From a virus, in IMG/VR virus record IMGVR_UViG_3300027805_000054, positions 1-32,477 of that record: a DNA stretch of 32,477 bases. One strand, given 5' to 3'. Below, piece after piece: positions 17,601 to 25,632 of the stretch. The notes under the pieces were generated by a model that worked only from the letters and a program-made list of their open reading frames with translations, searched no databases and was not told the DNA's origin. The position numbers were made by a program, and so were the translations under genes. Position 1 is the stretch's first letter, and the number at the start of each line of letters is the position of its first letter.

Positions 17601-18154
17601 TTTGCCCCTCCCTCATCTATGGTTGATGCTACATAAGGATTAAAATTCTGGGGATTACAAAGAATCCAAGCAGATGCGCGATCGCTCCACTCTACGAAAT
17701 TAGCGGTAGAAGTGACATATCTTCTCATCCCATTAATTCTGTTAGTAGATGGCAAAGCTGCGGGGTTCGCTACCACTGCATTTAATTGAAAATGGGAGTC
17801 ATAGGATAAAGTGATTATCGTTGGTAAAGTTGTTGGGGTAACTCCATCAATATCAAATCCTGGATAAGTGGCCACCACACAACCCGAAGCCGGAGAATTG
17901 GTAGTTGCCATCACTACACCAATTTCATGGATATCACTTGCTGTTTTTCTGATTGTTGATGCCAGTGGAATTAATAGGGATTGATTGGCGGCGATCGCAA
18001 TACTAGCTACTGGAGAAAAGTCGGTTACTCCACTGCGATTTCGACAATAAATCCAAATATATTTTGTACCTGCAATAGCGATCGTTGTATTACCCGATGA
18101 GGTAGCAAGAACGGGAGATGGAGGAGTTGGGGTAGAAGCGTATTGAGTTCTCAT
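14600..18154 (-). CDS. Collagen-like tail fibre protein
   Basis: An 1184-aa structural protein. Residues 1-620 are Thr/Ser/Ile-rich and beta-like. Then come two copies of a module with TGSKTFTYTASSNLGW, GSRLRAANDGSNYVEG and SVDNAVGSGTYTSWNITL, each followed by collagen-like triplets (GDRGATGATGATG, then LQGIQGIQGEAG). A further module resembles known phage fibre trimerisation regions (GFTNTFNGS, LWKNYKGATGAPG). The C-terminus is beta-rich. Gly-x-y triplets are a standard shaft element of phage tail fibres, where three chains wind together, so this is very likely a trimeric fibre. It follows the 772-aa gene by 14 bases without a clear Shine-Dalgarno. It would project from the tail tip and contact the host surface. 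Confidence 0.75.
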   Translation of the reverse strand: MRTQYASTPTPPSPVLATSSGNTTIAIAGTKYIWIYCRNRSGVTDFSPVASIAIAANQSLLIPLASTIRKTASDIHEIGVVMATTNSPASGCVVATYPGFDIDGVTPTTLPTIITLSYDSHFQLNAVVANPAALPSTNRINGMRRYVTSTANFVEWSDRASAWILCNPQNFNPYVASTIDEGGANVDLSKITDYSAIITPDYDVSGDLSKPVKFWIVNDTNNLISQGKRVRIACSTANDEIASDDFKGLMKITFLGYASTSTGVLDTTGMSVGGELDYQGDAITNLLLPKDLPAGSAYVLQVQMAFDMADVDNKAYQGEVVKIYPYLAPHYAEYDPAFDDIGSRIFPTGGKRRILPNGTGLSLLADSGSGSIAYYKWRNIGRTDVFGASSNTANQKILVTNNGTCFVAATVPDTAGLRAVISTVNSVGRPTAWAGSIALDATKILSITVTHATAIRTDYPDAIAGTTAKLNAGKIRVYARIVGSSNIHVFDTPITGVNATETILVGSSGSTIITSLPSVAAEVGLFIPTSFTSTFEANSSVFTSGNYEVAIAYLYENTVTSISHDTALGCVVESGSTLADLQTLFRAIGLPVADLSALRALELADIFPWQARYVISVDAEYRFDSTSYDVDDSDLFIKPTAINISSPGRWLKIVSNDTPIFKVGAIAELKGLTNSTTPKRINGGLYAVDDNGTTNPGWYLYDASSTTSENLPTVVSPTDTTGRYIAFAGSGSGGAVITRASVSSNSIGTGSKTFTYTASSNLGWLTGSRLRAANDGSNYVEGVVTAVSSTSVTISVDNAVGSGTYTSWNITLTGDRGATGATGATGATGATGLQGIQGIQGEAGVIARTSTASNSIGTGSKTFTYTASSNLGWLTGSRLRAANDGSNYVEGVVTAVSSTSVTISVDNAVGSGTYTSWNITLTGDRGATGATGATGATGANGINGLSSYTYVAYADDANGAGFTNTFNGSKDFIAVRTTTSPITSPIASDFTGLWKNYKGATGAPGSITAASEITLTEVTTAPSTSVDQLKLFNKNNGLFIRGESDGTESEVALKKTRRNVVITSNSLSNAAHQQITFTASSGFICYQVATDKPARIRMYNNTTKQATDLGRNVPSTLQDALNFNASDAGLLMEIVTTNSLLTIPLSPIVNIATIPSSNNIPITITNLSGSAGTVQVTLTIMEIE
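15337..15916 (-). repeat. 253-bp direct repeat within the tail-fibre gene
   Basis: Bases 15337-15589 and 15664-15916 are identical as far as I can read, offset by 327 bases (109 codons, so in frame). The copies cover the TGSKTF module and the adjoining GATGAT triplets. Near-identity at DNA level implies a recent duplication or ongoing homogenisation. Short internal triplet repeats (gttgcacctgtagctccc) are nested inside. Confidence 0.95.
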
Positions 18155-18168
18155 ATTTTATTAAATAT

Positions 18169-20487
18169 TCAAGGATGATAACTTTGTGCTACAAGAAGTT
18201 GAATTGTACCTCTAGCATAATCTGCCACCGGATCGTAGTAAGGTCTATTTAATATATAATCCACTAGAAATGTTTTTTTATATCTAATGCTGCCATCGTT
18301 TTCTATTTTCCATTCAGATATCGGAAGTTTTGGGATTTTAAGATCCGACTTAGCATAATTGTCAATATATTGTTCAAGAAGTTCATAGTTATCTACACTG
18401 TAGAATGAGTTTTTATTAAGATTGACGCACTTTATTAAATTTGCTACAGGGAAAAAACCTCTAAATAAATGATAAGCACAAAATGGCATAGTAATCGGAT
18501 TAGTGTGTACAAACTTGACCGTTTGATCACAGATTAACTGATCTGAATAGCTTACTAGAGCTTGAATGGCACTAAATACATCACCTTTATAATTGAGCCT
18601 TAAATAATCTATCCTAAAGGATTCAATATTAACGCTATCTAATTTAAAATTAAAATAGAAATTCCAGAAACAACCATTATCCAATACAATCGCATTGCTG
18701 AAAGGTGTAGCCGCTTTTTTTATATATACATCCTCTGTACTAATAGTAGGCAATTGTTGTTTCCCTGTGATCCTAATGGTGAAATATATAACACTAGAAA
18801 AACTGTCATCTATGCTTTCGATATAACCACGTATTAAATAACTTCTACCGTTTATTACATCAGATGTAATAACATTATTGTTTAGATATGTGTCTAGATT
18901 AATACTACTATTTAACTGAGCGTTGTTAAATGTTTTATTTATTCTTACCCTGAATGAGATAATATCTGAAGTGAAAAAATTAATAACATTGTCCGAGTCT
19001 AATCTTCGTTTGATATTGGGCAAAATTAAGAATTTATCTGTACTATTTAATATCAAACCTGCTTCGTCTTCGTTACCATAGCTCTTCAATTTTAATATCT
19101 GATTACTACTATTGGTAAAATATTCAGTAAATTCAAACTCACCTTCAGATAAATTGCTGTCATAAGTGCTTACTTTAGTTACGTTTGTAAAAGTATGTGT
19201 AATATATTTTTTACCCCAAGCACCAAAAAGTAACTCACCTGACATAGTTTCTGTGTATCTATACTTTGTTGATGATAATTTTTGTGGTATTGAATTATAT
19301 GTAAATGTGCTATTTGTATTTGGCAGCCATATTTGGTGTGATATGCTCTTAGTCCTCCATCCATAGAACGGACGATCAATTAATGTTATTGAATAACCGC
19401 CTGGATTATAAGGATCAGTTGATTGTATTATTTCTTCCGATAATAAATAGGATGACTGCCTAAGCTTTGTCAAAGTCAAGCTTGGATAAACTTGATTGGA
19501 GAGATTTCCAGGTATAATTGTCCTAAGTGTGAAATTAAAAATTCCAGTTAAATCAACAGAAATTGTACCGGATAACTCTTGAATAACGCCATCATGAATA
19601 ACTATATTTTTGTTTTCCGGTGTTATGTTTGTATTTCTTCTCTTGGTGGCTACCCAAGCAAATGTCCCAGGAAAGTAGTCAAAGTCTTTACCTAAACCGT
19701 CCGCATAAGTATCTGGATTATTTGTTATAGGATTGTAACCAGGACGATAGTACCCCGTTATGCTCCCAATAGGTACTAGACCTTGTGGTATTTCTGCTAA
19801 AATCTTGCCTATTCCATCTTCTATTTGTGATTGATATATACCATTACCCAAATAGTTAAAATAACCACCAGCAAAAATAGGAGCTAGTCTAACAGTTTGT
19901 TTATTAACTTTTTGAATTATAAATATCTGTGAACCTCCCCAGTAATTTTTACCAGTGACATAAGGAATAAAATAGCTAGTTGCCAATATATATTTACCGT
20001 TACCCTCATTTTGCAAGAAAGCATCGCCACCATCAACGAGAGGAAAAGCGTCACTAAAGTTGAACGCCGGCGAGGGATCTGTCGTTATTCTTTTTAAAGA
20101 ATACTGTCCACCCGTTAACCAATACTCATAGTCCTTATGTCCTTCTGGTCTAGGAATAGGATTAAATGTTCTAAACTCAGATTGAATTAATGTAATAACA
20201 GGATAAATAACATCACTACTAGCTCTCAATTTTCTCTGAATCAAAACATCCTGTTTAACAACAGTTCTTTGCTCACCAAAAGCATACCAAGTATCATTGA
20301 CTTTAAAAACTATTACCTCACCACTAGAAATAGGATTAGCCGCGATCGCACTAATAGAGTATCCTTTTGGATGATAAACATTGACAGTTCCATCGTTGCT
20401 CATGCCACTAGTATTGCCAACAAAATAGTTGCCAGTGGCTTTGATAATATCAATAATTTCTTGGGATAACTGTTGAGGTGTTTTCAT
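18169..20487 (-). CDS. Large tail-tip protein, unknown family
   Basis: A 772-aa beta-rich protein (many Tyr, Asn, Ser, Ile) with no recognised motif. The ATG overlaps the TGA of the 55-aa gene upstream (ATGA). Its first 20 residues (MKTPQQLSQEIIDIIKATGN) closely resemble the start of that 55-aa product (MSKTQQQLAEELISVIKKLQ), so the two share an N-terminal helix. Position between the large hub-like protein and the collagen-like fibre suggests a tail-tip, baseplate or fibre-base component. The large size and absence of enzyme motifs favour a structural role. Confidence 0.6.
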   Translation of the reverse strand: MKTPQQLSQEIIDIIKATGNYFVGNTSGMSNDGTVNVYHPKGYSISAIAANPISSGEVIVFKVNDTWYAFGEQRTVVKQDVLIQRKLRASSDVIYPVITLIQSEFRTFNPIPRPEGHKDYEYWLTGGQYSLKRITTDPSPAFNFSDAFPLVDGGDAFLQNEGNGKYILATSYFIPYVTGKNYWGGSQIFIIQKVNKQTVRLAPIFAGGYFNYLGNGIYQSQIEDGIGKILAEIPQGLVPIGSITGYYRPGYNPITNNPDTYADGLGKDFDYFPGTFAWVATKRRNTNITPENKNIVIHDGVIQELSGTISVDLTGIFNFTLRTIIPGNLSNQVYPSLTLTKLRQSSYLLSEEIIQSTDPYNPGGYSITLIDRPFYGWRTKSISHQIWLPNTNSTFTYNSIPQKLSSTKYRYTETMSGELLFGAWGKKYITHTFTNVTKVSTYDSNLSEGEFEFTEYFTNSSNQILKLKSYGNEDEAGLILNSTDKFLILPNIKRRLDSDNVINFFTSDIISFRVRINKTFNNAQLNSSINLDTYLNNNVITSDVINGRSYLIRGYIESIDDSFSSVIYFTIRITGKQQLPTISTEDVYIKKAATPFSNAIVLDNGCFWNFYFNFKLDSVNIESFRIDYLRLNYKGDVFSAIQALVSYSDQLICDQTVKFVHTNPITMPFCAYHLFRGFFPVANLIKCVNLNKNSFYSVDNYELLEQYIDNYAKSDLKIPKLPISEWKIENDGSIRYKKTFLVDYILNRPYYDPVADYARGTIQLLVAQSYHP

Positions 20488-20651
20488 CGGTAAGATACAG
20501 TATTATCTCTGATTGTATTTCGAGCATACAACTCTAAAGAAATTGTACTATTACTATCAGTTAATTTTCCATTAGAGATAGAGAATGTTGGCTGCAATTT
20601 CTTAATTACAGATATTAATTCTTCAGCTAATTGCTGTTGAGTTTTAGACAT
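20484..20651 (-). CDS. Small tail-operon protein (55 aa) with N-terminus shared with its neighbour
   Basis: This 55-aa gene fills what would otherwise be a 163-base gap. Its ATG overlaps the TAA of the upstream gene by one base (TAATG), and its TGA overlaps the ATG of the next gene by four (ATGA), which is strong evidence that it is translated. The sequence begins MSKTQQQLAEELISVIKKLQ and ends in LYARNTIRDNTVSYR. The first 20 residues are a helix matching the start of the 772-aa protein downstream. It may be a small tail accessory or a partner binding the same site through the shared helix. Confidence 0.75.
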   Translation of the reverse strand: MSKTQQQLAEELISVIKKLQPTFSISNGKLTDSNSTISLELYARNTIRDNTVSYR

Positions 20652-23011
20652 TAGAATCGTCTCCTATTGGGTGAATTTATTAAAACATCTCCAATTACTT
20701 CGGCAGTACCACCAGTAATTTTTAGGGTTGGGTCGCCTGTCGCGTCTGGTTTTAATGGATCAGTCACTTTTTTCTCAGTGATAGAAACACTGATGTTTGG
20801 CAATAATCCCAATGTAACAGAAGTTGGTTGAGCAATACACAACGGCGATAAGCCATAAGCATTATTATTGCCCTTAAATTCCAGTGACCAGGATGCACTC
20901 ATCACAATCCATTGACCCTGAAAGCGATCGCCTCCAGATACTACAGAATCACCGTCTCTAATTGCTGGATAGAAAGTGAATATAGTTTTTTGAGCCTGAT
21001 CTTTTTGAAGTGCCTCTAATCTCAATTCAGTCTCTAATGCTATTTCAGCTTGTTCTTTATCTTTAGCTAGTGAATAACTTTTACTGCCACCTTCCTCAAC
21101 AAATTCAGATCGTTCATTGTAGTTTGCGTAATAAATGATTGTTGTTTTTGGAGGATTATAAGCCTTCTCATTTTTAGTAGCTTCGTTTTTCTCCCAGTCA
21201 ACTTTTTTAATTGTTGCTTCGGGCAATCTACCAGACACATCTTTAAAAGATATTTTTTCACTCAAATCAGAAAAAGCAGAATTTTGAGTAGAGAACTCAG
21301 TTATTTTTTCCTTATATAAATTTGGTGAGACTACTGTTCTATCGGTTCTATAGTACGACTCCTCCCCAGTTATTTTAGGCTTTTGAGGATCGTCTGGCTG
21401 TGATTCCGGGTCAGGCGTAAATACAAAAGCTGAATTTACTTTTGATTCAGTCACAACCAACATTGAAGCTGCATAATTAGGGTCAGGATAGATAACACCA
21501 ACTTTTACGGGATCTTCGCTGCTTTTTCTGCTGACAAGTTGTTGCAGCCTTGGCTCTAACTCTTCATAATTTTTCCACTCAACAGTAAAAGGTTGACTGT
21601 CATTGTTTTTGCCGTAAATCAACTCTGAGGAAACTAATTTATATGCTGTTTTTGATTCAAAAGGATATTCTTTGTATTGATACAATTCCCACATCTTCTG
21701 AGCAAATTCATCCGTTGCTCTGTCTTCTCCAAATTCAATTGTTTCTTTGTCTTTTTCTGGTTCAAACCGCAATCTTTTCCAGCCCGTAGTTTTCTGCTCA
21801 ACTAAATATTCAGCATTATTCCTGAAAGAACCACCACCAAATGTAGAGTCAAAACTAGCAAAAGAAGCGTAGTCAGGGTGAAGAATTAACGGGACAGTTT
21901 TAGGAGATAAGCTAGTTGCTCCTGATTGATCAGAGTCAATTGCCTTAATGCTTAAAGTTAATCCAGAAATAGTTTCATAAAAAGATTCTGTTTCTTGATA
22001 CTCAACAACTTTCCAGAAATTCTCAGGCTCATCAGTAAAAAGTAATCTATCTCCAATATGTATATCTTCTGAAGTATATTCAAACTTAGCAATCTCCACT
22101 ACCTCTTTCATAGTGACACCATTCACGATAGTGGTTGTTTTCCTGGTTTTACTAGGACTAGAAGCATCGCTCGTAGAATCTAAACCTCGCAAAACAGTAG
22201 TTCCAGCAGGAGGTGAATTAAAATTTTCATCCGTTTCTACAAGAATTTGAGTAAATGGTTCTTTCCTGGTAAATGGAATTGATGACGGAGAATTTGGCAC
22301 AGTATTAGTATCGTCCTCTTCTGTATCGCCCCATGTCAAAACAGTATTTTTAATACCTTTATTGTTTCTTCTCAAGGTATTAGAACCGTCGCTAGTTATT
22401 TCTTGAATAGCGAAGTCCCAACGACCGCCAGAACCTAAGCTTTTTAGTGCCACAGAACCATTGCTATAGGAAACATAACAGCCATTAACAGCAGCAATAT
22501 TAGCAACAACATCATCTACTGATATAGCAAGATTTCTGTCAGCGTTAGCAGGAATAGGGATTAGCGCAGTCGGTCCATTATATCTAATTCCAGCTTTGAA
22601 CGCGATCGCAAATATATTAATATTTTTAGCACCGTAGGGAACAATCTCAAATACTTTAACTTTTTTAGATATTTTCTCTTCAATAGCTGATTTTAGAGCA
22701 ACATTCACAGTGAAGATACTAAATCTACGACTATTTTTCCATACATAATTCTGACGACTGTAGCTGTACGCATCAACTATATAATCTATGCCATAAATAG
22801 TAACTTCCTTATCTCCTTGCTTAGGATTATAAGCAGACTCAAATTGTGAAATATCTTGTTCAAGAATATCTTTATATTCCAAAGTACCGGACGGAAACCC
22901 CTGAAAAGTCACCCCAAAACTAACAGTACCATCAGTCATAGGAACTGGTAGTTGGGGAGGATTCCTGACAATTGACGTAGTTAAACTTTCTGTTCTTCCT
23001 CTAAAAGCCAT
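20651..23011 (-). CDS. Large tail/baseplate hub-like protein
   Basis: A 786-aa protein starting at an ATG that overlaps the preceding stop (TAATG). The N-terminal third is beta-rich with features resembling phage hub or tail-assembly proteins: GVTFQGFPSGTLEY, YGIDYIVDAYSYSRQNYVW, and a helix with ISVDDVVANIAAVNG followed by WGDTEED. The central region is charged and helical (EFGEDRATDEFAQKMWELYQ), and the C-terminus is beta-rich (SASWSLEFKGNNNAYGLSPL). No lysozyme or peptidase motif is evident. Position after two smaller tail proteins and before the fibre genes supports a tail-tip hub, but the family is not certain. Confidence 0.5.
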   Translation of the reverse strand: MAFRGRTESLTTSIVRNPPQLPVPMTDGTVSFGVTFQGFPSGTLEYKDILEQDISQFESAYNPKQGDKEVTIYGIDYIVDAYSYSRQNYVWKNSRRFSIFTVNVALKSAIEEKISKKVKVFEIVPYGAKNINIFAIAFKAGIRYNGPTALIPIPANADRNLAISVDDVVANIAAVNGCYVSYSNGSVALKSLGSGGRWDFAIQEITSDGSNTLRRNNKGIKNTVLTWGDTEEDDTNTVPNSPSSIPFTRKEPFTQILVETDENFNSPPAGTTVLRGLDSTSDASSPSKTRKTTTIVNGVTMKEVVEIAKFEYTSEDIHIGDRLLFTDEPENFWKVVEYQETESFYETISGLTLSIKAIDSDQSGATSLSPKTVPLILHPDYASFASFDSTFGGGSFRNNAEYLVEQKTTGWKRLRFEPEKDKETIEFGEDRATDEFAQKMWELYQYKEYPFESKTAYKLVSSELIYGKNNDSQPFTVEWKNYEELEPRLQQLVSRKSSEDPVKVGVIYPDPNYAASMLVVTESKVNSAFVFTPDPESQPDDPQKPKITGEESYYRTDRTVVSPNLYKEKITEFSTQNSAFSDLSEKISFKDVSGRLPEATIKKVDWEKNEATKNEKAYNPPKTTIIYYANYNERSEFVEEGGSKSYSLAKDKEQAEIALETELRLEALQKDQAQKTIFTFYPAIRDGDSVVSGGDRFQGQWIVMSASWSLEFKGNNNAYGLSPLCIAQPTSVTLGLLPNISVSITEKKVTDPLKPDATGDPTLKITGGTAEVIGDVLINSPNRRRF

Positions 23012-23796
23012 TATCTGTCATAAGTGAGAGAACCAATTCCTTGAATACCTGTAACTTGATTATTTTCTTGGAAGTCAGGTAAATAATTTCTATCAACAAA
23101 AGTATTAGCTAGTTTACTGGGTTGATTCCAGGTAAATTCCCACAATATAGGATTAATAATATCTTTACAACTGCGAAAACTTTTACCAATCCAGTCAACT
23201 TGATCTAGAAATTCCACTGGGAGGAAAAAAGAGGCGATCGCGCATTGGACTACAGGATTAATAGTTAGTGCGCCAGTAACAGTAATTGAATCACCAATTG
23301 CTAACAATTCGGCGCTCTCAATTACTAGGGATGTTCCTGATTGAGTAAAACTGTCACCAGGATAAATAGCAGTGGGAGTGAAATTGCCAGGAATTGATAT
23401 TGTGTATGGAGCAGAAGATGAAATGCTAGACGTAAAAGTAATTATTGCCTCTGTGGGAGTAGTTTTTTGATAGAAGTGAATTTTATCTGCACTAAACCAA
23501 AAATTGTCAGGTAAAGCTTCATCGGCGGACAATACTTTCGTGTAGCCAATAATCCTCACATCCACTAATTCTGCATTTACGCTAACAGTGGAGTAATCAC
23601 CAATAAAATCAGGCTTTTCAGGACTCAAATCATCAACCGTCCATCCTGGATTAGTCCACCAATTCGCGTAAGTATTCACTCTCAATAACGGACCCATTCC
23701 TCTGTCAGTTTCCGAATACCAAAAACGACAAACAGAACCCATGCTAGACAAGGGTTCTGGAGAAACGGGTAAATCAGTGTTATTGAGTCGGAACAT
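23011..23796 (-). CDS. Tail-tip protein, unknown family
   Basis: An open frame begins at 23856, inside the preceding gene, but the likely start is the ATG at 23796, one base after that gene's TAA, giving 261 aa (MFRLNNTDLPVSPEPLSS). The protein is beta-rich with aromatic clusters (RFWYSETDRG, NWWTNPGWTVDD), a middle stretch of Thr/Ser/Ile (SISSSAPYTISIPGN), and a C-terminal FRSCKDIINPILWEFTW. No known motif. It is the second gene of the tail operon and is probably a distal tail or baseplate component by position. Confidence 0.55.
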   Translation of the reverse strand: MFRLNNTDLPVSPEPLSSMGSVCRFWYSETDRGMGPLLRVNTYANWWTNPGWTVDDLSPEKPDFIGDYSTVSVNAELVDVRIIGYTKVLSADEALPDNFWFSADKIHFYQKTTPTEAIITFTSSISSSAPYTISIPGNFTPTAIYPGDSFTQSGTSLVIESAELLAIGDSITVTGALTINPVVQCAIASFFLPVEFLDQVDWIGKSFRSCKDIINPILWEFTWNQPSKLANTFVDRNYLPDFQENNQVTGIQGIGSLTYDR

Positions 23797-23797
23797 A

Positions 23798-24178
23798 TTA
23801 TTTGAAAGTTTGAGAATCAAACACCAGTTCAATCGTATCCATAAAGTTAATCCCATTTGCCGTAAAAGGCTTAGATGGATTTACTTTAGTTAAAATCGCA
23901 TCTGGAATTAAATATCCAAAAACATTGATATCCTCAAAACTAGCTGCACCAGTGATTAACCCAGAGACATTATTGTCTCGTTCGTTTTCAAATGCTACTA
24001 AGTCGGCTTCAGTACCGCCAACCAAAGTAAACGTTACTGTCTTCTTTACAAGTTGGACAGTAGTAATCGTACCATTTCGATTGATATTTACGTCCTGGGT
24101 TTCTCTATCACTGAAAGCGATGGAGTCTGGTTTGAAAGTGTATCCACGAAACGGAAAATAATTTGCATTAATAGCCAT
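23798..24178 (-). CDS. Small tail protein, first gene of the tail operon
   Basis: A 126-aa beta-rich protein (FPFRGYTFKPDSIAFSD, then TVTFTLVGGTEADL, ending TIELVFDSQTFK) with a size and feel consistent with distal-tail or tail-tube-associated proteins, but no firm family match. Its ATG lies about 120 bases from the divergent Xre gene at 24299, so the tail operon promoter should lie in that gap. The Shine-Dalgarno is poor. The short size and first position in the tail-tip operon are the main basis for the call. Confidence 0.5.
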   Translation of the reverse strand: MAINANYFPFRGYTFKPDSIAFSDRETQDVNINRNGTITTVQLVKKTVTFTLVGGTEADLVAFENERDNNVSGLITGAASFEDINVFGYLIPDAILTKVNPSKPFTANGINFMDTIELVFDSQTFK

Positions 24179-24298
24179 ATCAAAAATAGGGAAACATACT
24201 GTTCTAAGTACATTTTAGTTAACCCTATCCTAATTACCTATATAAACTTTTTATTACAAATATGTTATATTAAATCTGTTTACTTAAATATTTTTATA

Positions 24299-24511
24299 GT
24301 GAGTAAAATATCTGAGTTACGAAAAACGAAAAAGATTACTCGAAGGGAGATAGCGATCGCTCTCGATGTCACCGAAACAACTATTTACAACTGGGAACAA
24401 GGAACAGGTATCTCGATATGGATAGAGCGAGTTGTCAAATTGTGCGAAATATTAAATTGTGAACCAAAAGATTTATTACCCCAAAGAAATGAAAACATTA
24501 ATCTGGATTGA
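24299..24511 (+). CDS. Xre-type helix-turn-helix protein (70 aa)
   Basis: The longer frame runs back through the divergent tail gene and is not credible; the GTG at 24299 gives a compact 70-aa protein (GTG AGT AAA ATA, first residues MSKISELRKTKKITRREI). Residues 5-60 are a full Xre helix-turn-helix: ITRREIAIALDVTETTIYNW and VVKLCEILNCEPKDLLP. Few residues remain outside that domain, so it is a minimal Cro-like repressor. It overlaps the RusA-like gene by 23 bases and sits opposite the tail operon, so it may control that operon, RusA, or both. Confidence 0.75.
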   Translation: MSKISELRKTKKITRREIAIALDVTETTIYNWEQGTGISIWIERVVKLCEILNCEPKDLLPQRNENINLD

Positions 24512-24953
24512 GGGTAGAGGAATGGGCAAAGCTCGTCCTAGAGGTAGTAGCCGAGTCACTAGGAAAAATGGCAGAAATATTGCTGTTACTAAATTTCATA
24601 CCTGTTCCAAATACAGGCAATGGACAAATGATGTCATTCGCCAAATAGCAAAACAAAACACACCTAAATTCACAAAGCCAGTTTCAATTTGTTGTAACTT
24701 CGTAAATTTTAAGAGTTCCGACACCGATAACATCACTGGAGCAATTTTAGATGCCCTTGTCAAATCCAAAGTTATCGGGAATGATTCTGCCAGTTATGTA
24801 GTTAAATCGGCTGGTGAGTTTAGCAAGCTACGAAAAATCAGAAACTCTCCTAAACAAATTGGTATTTTAGTAGAGATTGAAGAGAGAGAAATTAAGGAAC
24901 TTGAGCCAGAATTAGCTAACTTTATTCGTGGATTTGGTGTATCTATAGGTTAA
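24489..24953 (+). CDS. rusA: RusA-family Holliday junction resolvase
   Basis: A 154-aa protein from the ATG at 24489. A start further back (24459) reaches into the Xre gene, and one further on (24522, with GAGGG seven bases upstream) is also possible. The family pattern is clear: an initial strand and KARPR motif, KYRQW, then SDTDN (Asp78, Asp80), AILDAL (Asp88) and GNDS (Asp99), matching the three catalytic Asp positions of RusA dimers. Loss of the usual DD pair to ND is within family variation, since one Asp remains. RusA cuts four-way DNA junctions in phage recombination and replication. It overlaps the Xre gene, so the two are probably co-expressed. Confidence 0.85.
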   Translation: MKTLIWIEGRGMGKARPRGSSRVTRKNGRNIAVTKFHTCSKYRQWTNDVIRQIAKQNTPKFTKPVSICCNFVNFKSSDTDNITGAILDALVKSKVIGNDSASYVVKSAGEFSKLRKIRNSPKQIGILVEIEEREIKELEPELANFIRGFGVSIG

Positions 24954-25289
24954 TCTATAGATAATTTATTCATACTTCTATGTTAATCAAAGCTTCCTGG
25001 AACAAATCTTCCAGAAGGCTTCTTACTTCTATCGAGCTACTGCTTTTTTTCAATTTTATACCAAACACCACTAGACTTCTTAAACTTGAATCCATAAGCT
25101 TGTCGTGGCAAGTGGGGCATATCCAGAATCTCTAATAATTCTTCCTTTGTTCGTTCCCAACCGTTAACAGCGTGTTCTTCTAATCGCCGTAACAATTCAT
25201 CAGGATGGGGACGATTAAATTGAGAAGCTACAGCCATTAAAAAGTCTTGATTACTAGGAATAATATTATCTATAGATACATCTATAGAT
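24953..25289. repeat. Three copies of the palindrome ATCTATAGAT
   Basis: Perfect copies lie at 24953-24962, 25268-25277 and 25280-25289; a half-related ATCTATAGG is at 24941. The last two are 12 bases apart, about one helical turn, but lie inside the gene of a DNA-binding protein where they encode part of ESIDVSIDNI, so codon repetition could explain them. The first overlaps the stop of the RusA-like gene. Confidence 0.4.
24991..25030 (+). terminator. Hairpin after the RusA-like gene
   Basis: agcttcctgga (24991-25001) pairs with tccagaaggct (25010-25020) in an 11-bp stem containing two non-Watson-Crick positions, followed by tcttacttct. It lies between convergent genes and most likely terminates the plus-strand Xre-RusA transcript. 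Confidence 0.5.
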
Positions 25290-25561
25290 TCACCAACTCG
25301 TTCGGTTTGATATTCTGCTACTGTTTCCATGTCAGCGTAATTATAATTAAATTCTGCCATTACTTTACCACCTTTTAAATGCTCATGCAAAGCATCCAAT
25401 ATCTCTACTTGATATTGATAAATATAGGATTTTCTCTTATCTCCATATTGCTTAAAAGGTTGAATTTTTAGATATTTTAACCTGTTGTTCAATGTCTGAT
25501 CCGATATGCCATACTTGACTTCCAGTGGACGTAGAAGTACAGGAGTATTGTTGAGTTCCAT
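25037..25561 (-). CDS. MerR/excisionase-like DNA-binding protein
   Basis: A 174-aa protein. Residues 8-60 look like a MerR-type winged helix: LLRPLEVKYGISDQTLNNRLKYL, then a turn and KSYIYQYQVEILDALHEHL. The rest is charged and mostly helical (LLRRLEEHAVNGWERTKEEL), ending in a basic strand rich in aromatic residues (YGFKFKKSSGVWYKIEK). No signal or membrane segment. It stands alone, between convergent and tandem terminators, with a 12-bp palindrome just upstream of its start. It may be a regulator or DNA-architecture factor; the target is unknown. Confidence 0.55.
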   Translation of the reverse strand: MELNNTPVLLRPLEVKYGISDQTLNNRLKYLKIQPFKQYGDKRKSYIYQYQVEILDALHEHLKGGKVMAEFNYNYADMETVAEYQTERVGESIDVSIDNIIPSNQDFLMAVASQFNRPHPDELLRRLEEHAVNGWERTKEELLEILDMPHLPRQAYGFKFKKSSGVWYKIEKKQ

Positions 25562-25569
25562 GTCAGCAC

Positions 25570-25586
25570 CCTAAAATATTTTAAGG
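25570..25586 (-). promoter_or_regulatory. Palindrome immediately upstream of the MerR-like gene
   Basis: TAAAATATTTTA (25572-25583) is a perfect 12-bp palindrome about ten bases before the ATG, so it lies where a repressor or the gene's own product could bind. Its AT-richness makes chance occurrence possible. Confidence 0.3.
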
Positions 25587-25632
25587 TCAGGATATCACAA
25601 CTTGGTGCTTCTATAGTTGTATCTATTGGCAT

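Noticed and set aside
23797-23856. 20-codon N-terminal extension of the 261-aa tail protein
   Set aside because: It lies inside the previous gene; the ATG one base after that gene's stop is the better start.
24053-24298. N-terminal extension of the Xre protein at 24299
   Set aside because: The extended frame is antisense to the first tail gene and crosses the intergenic promoter region.
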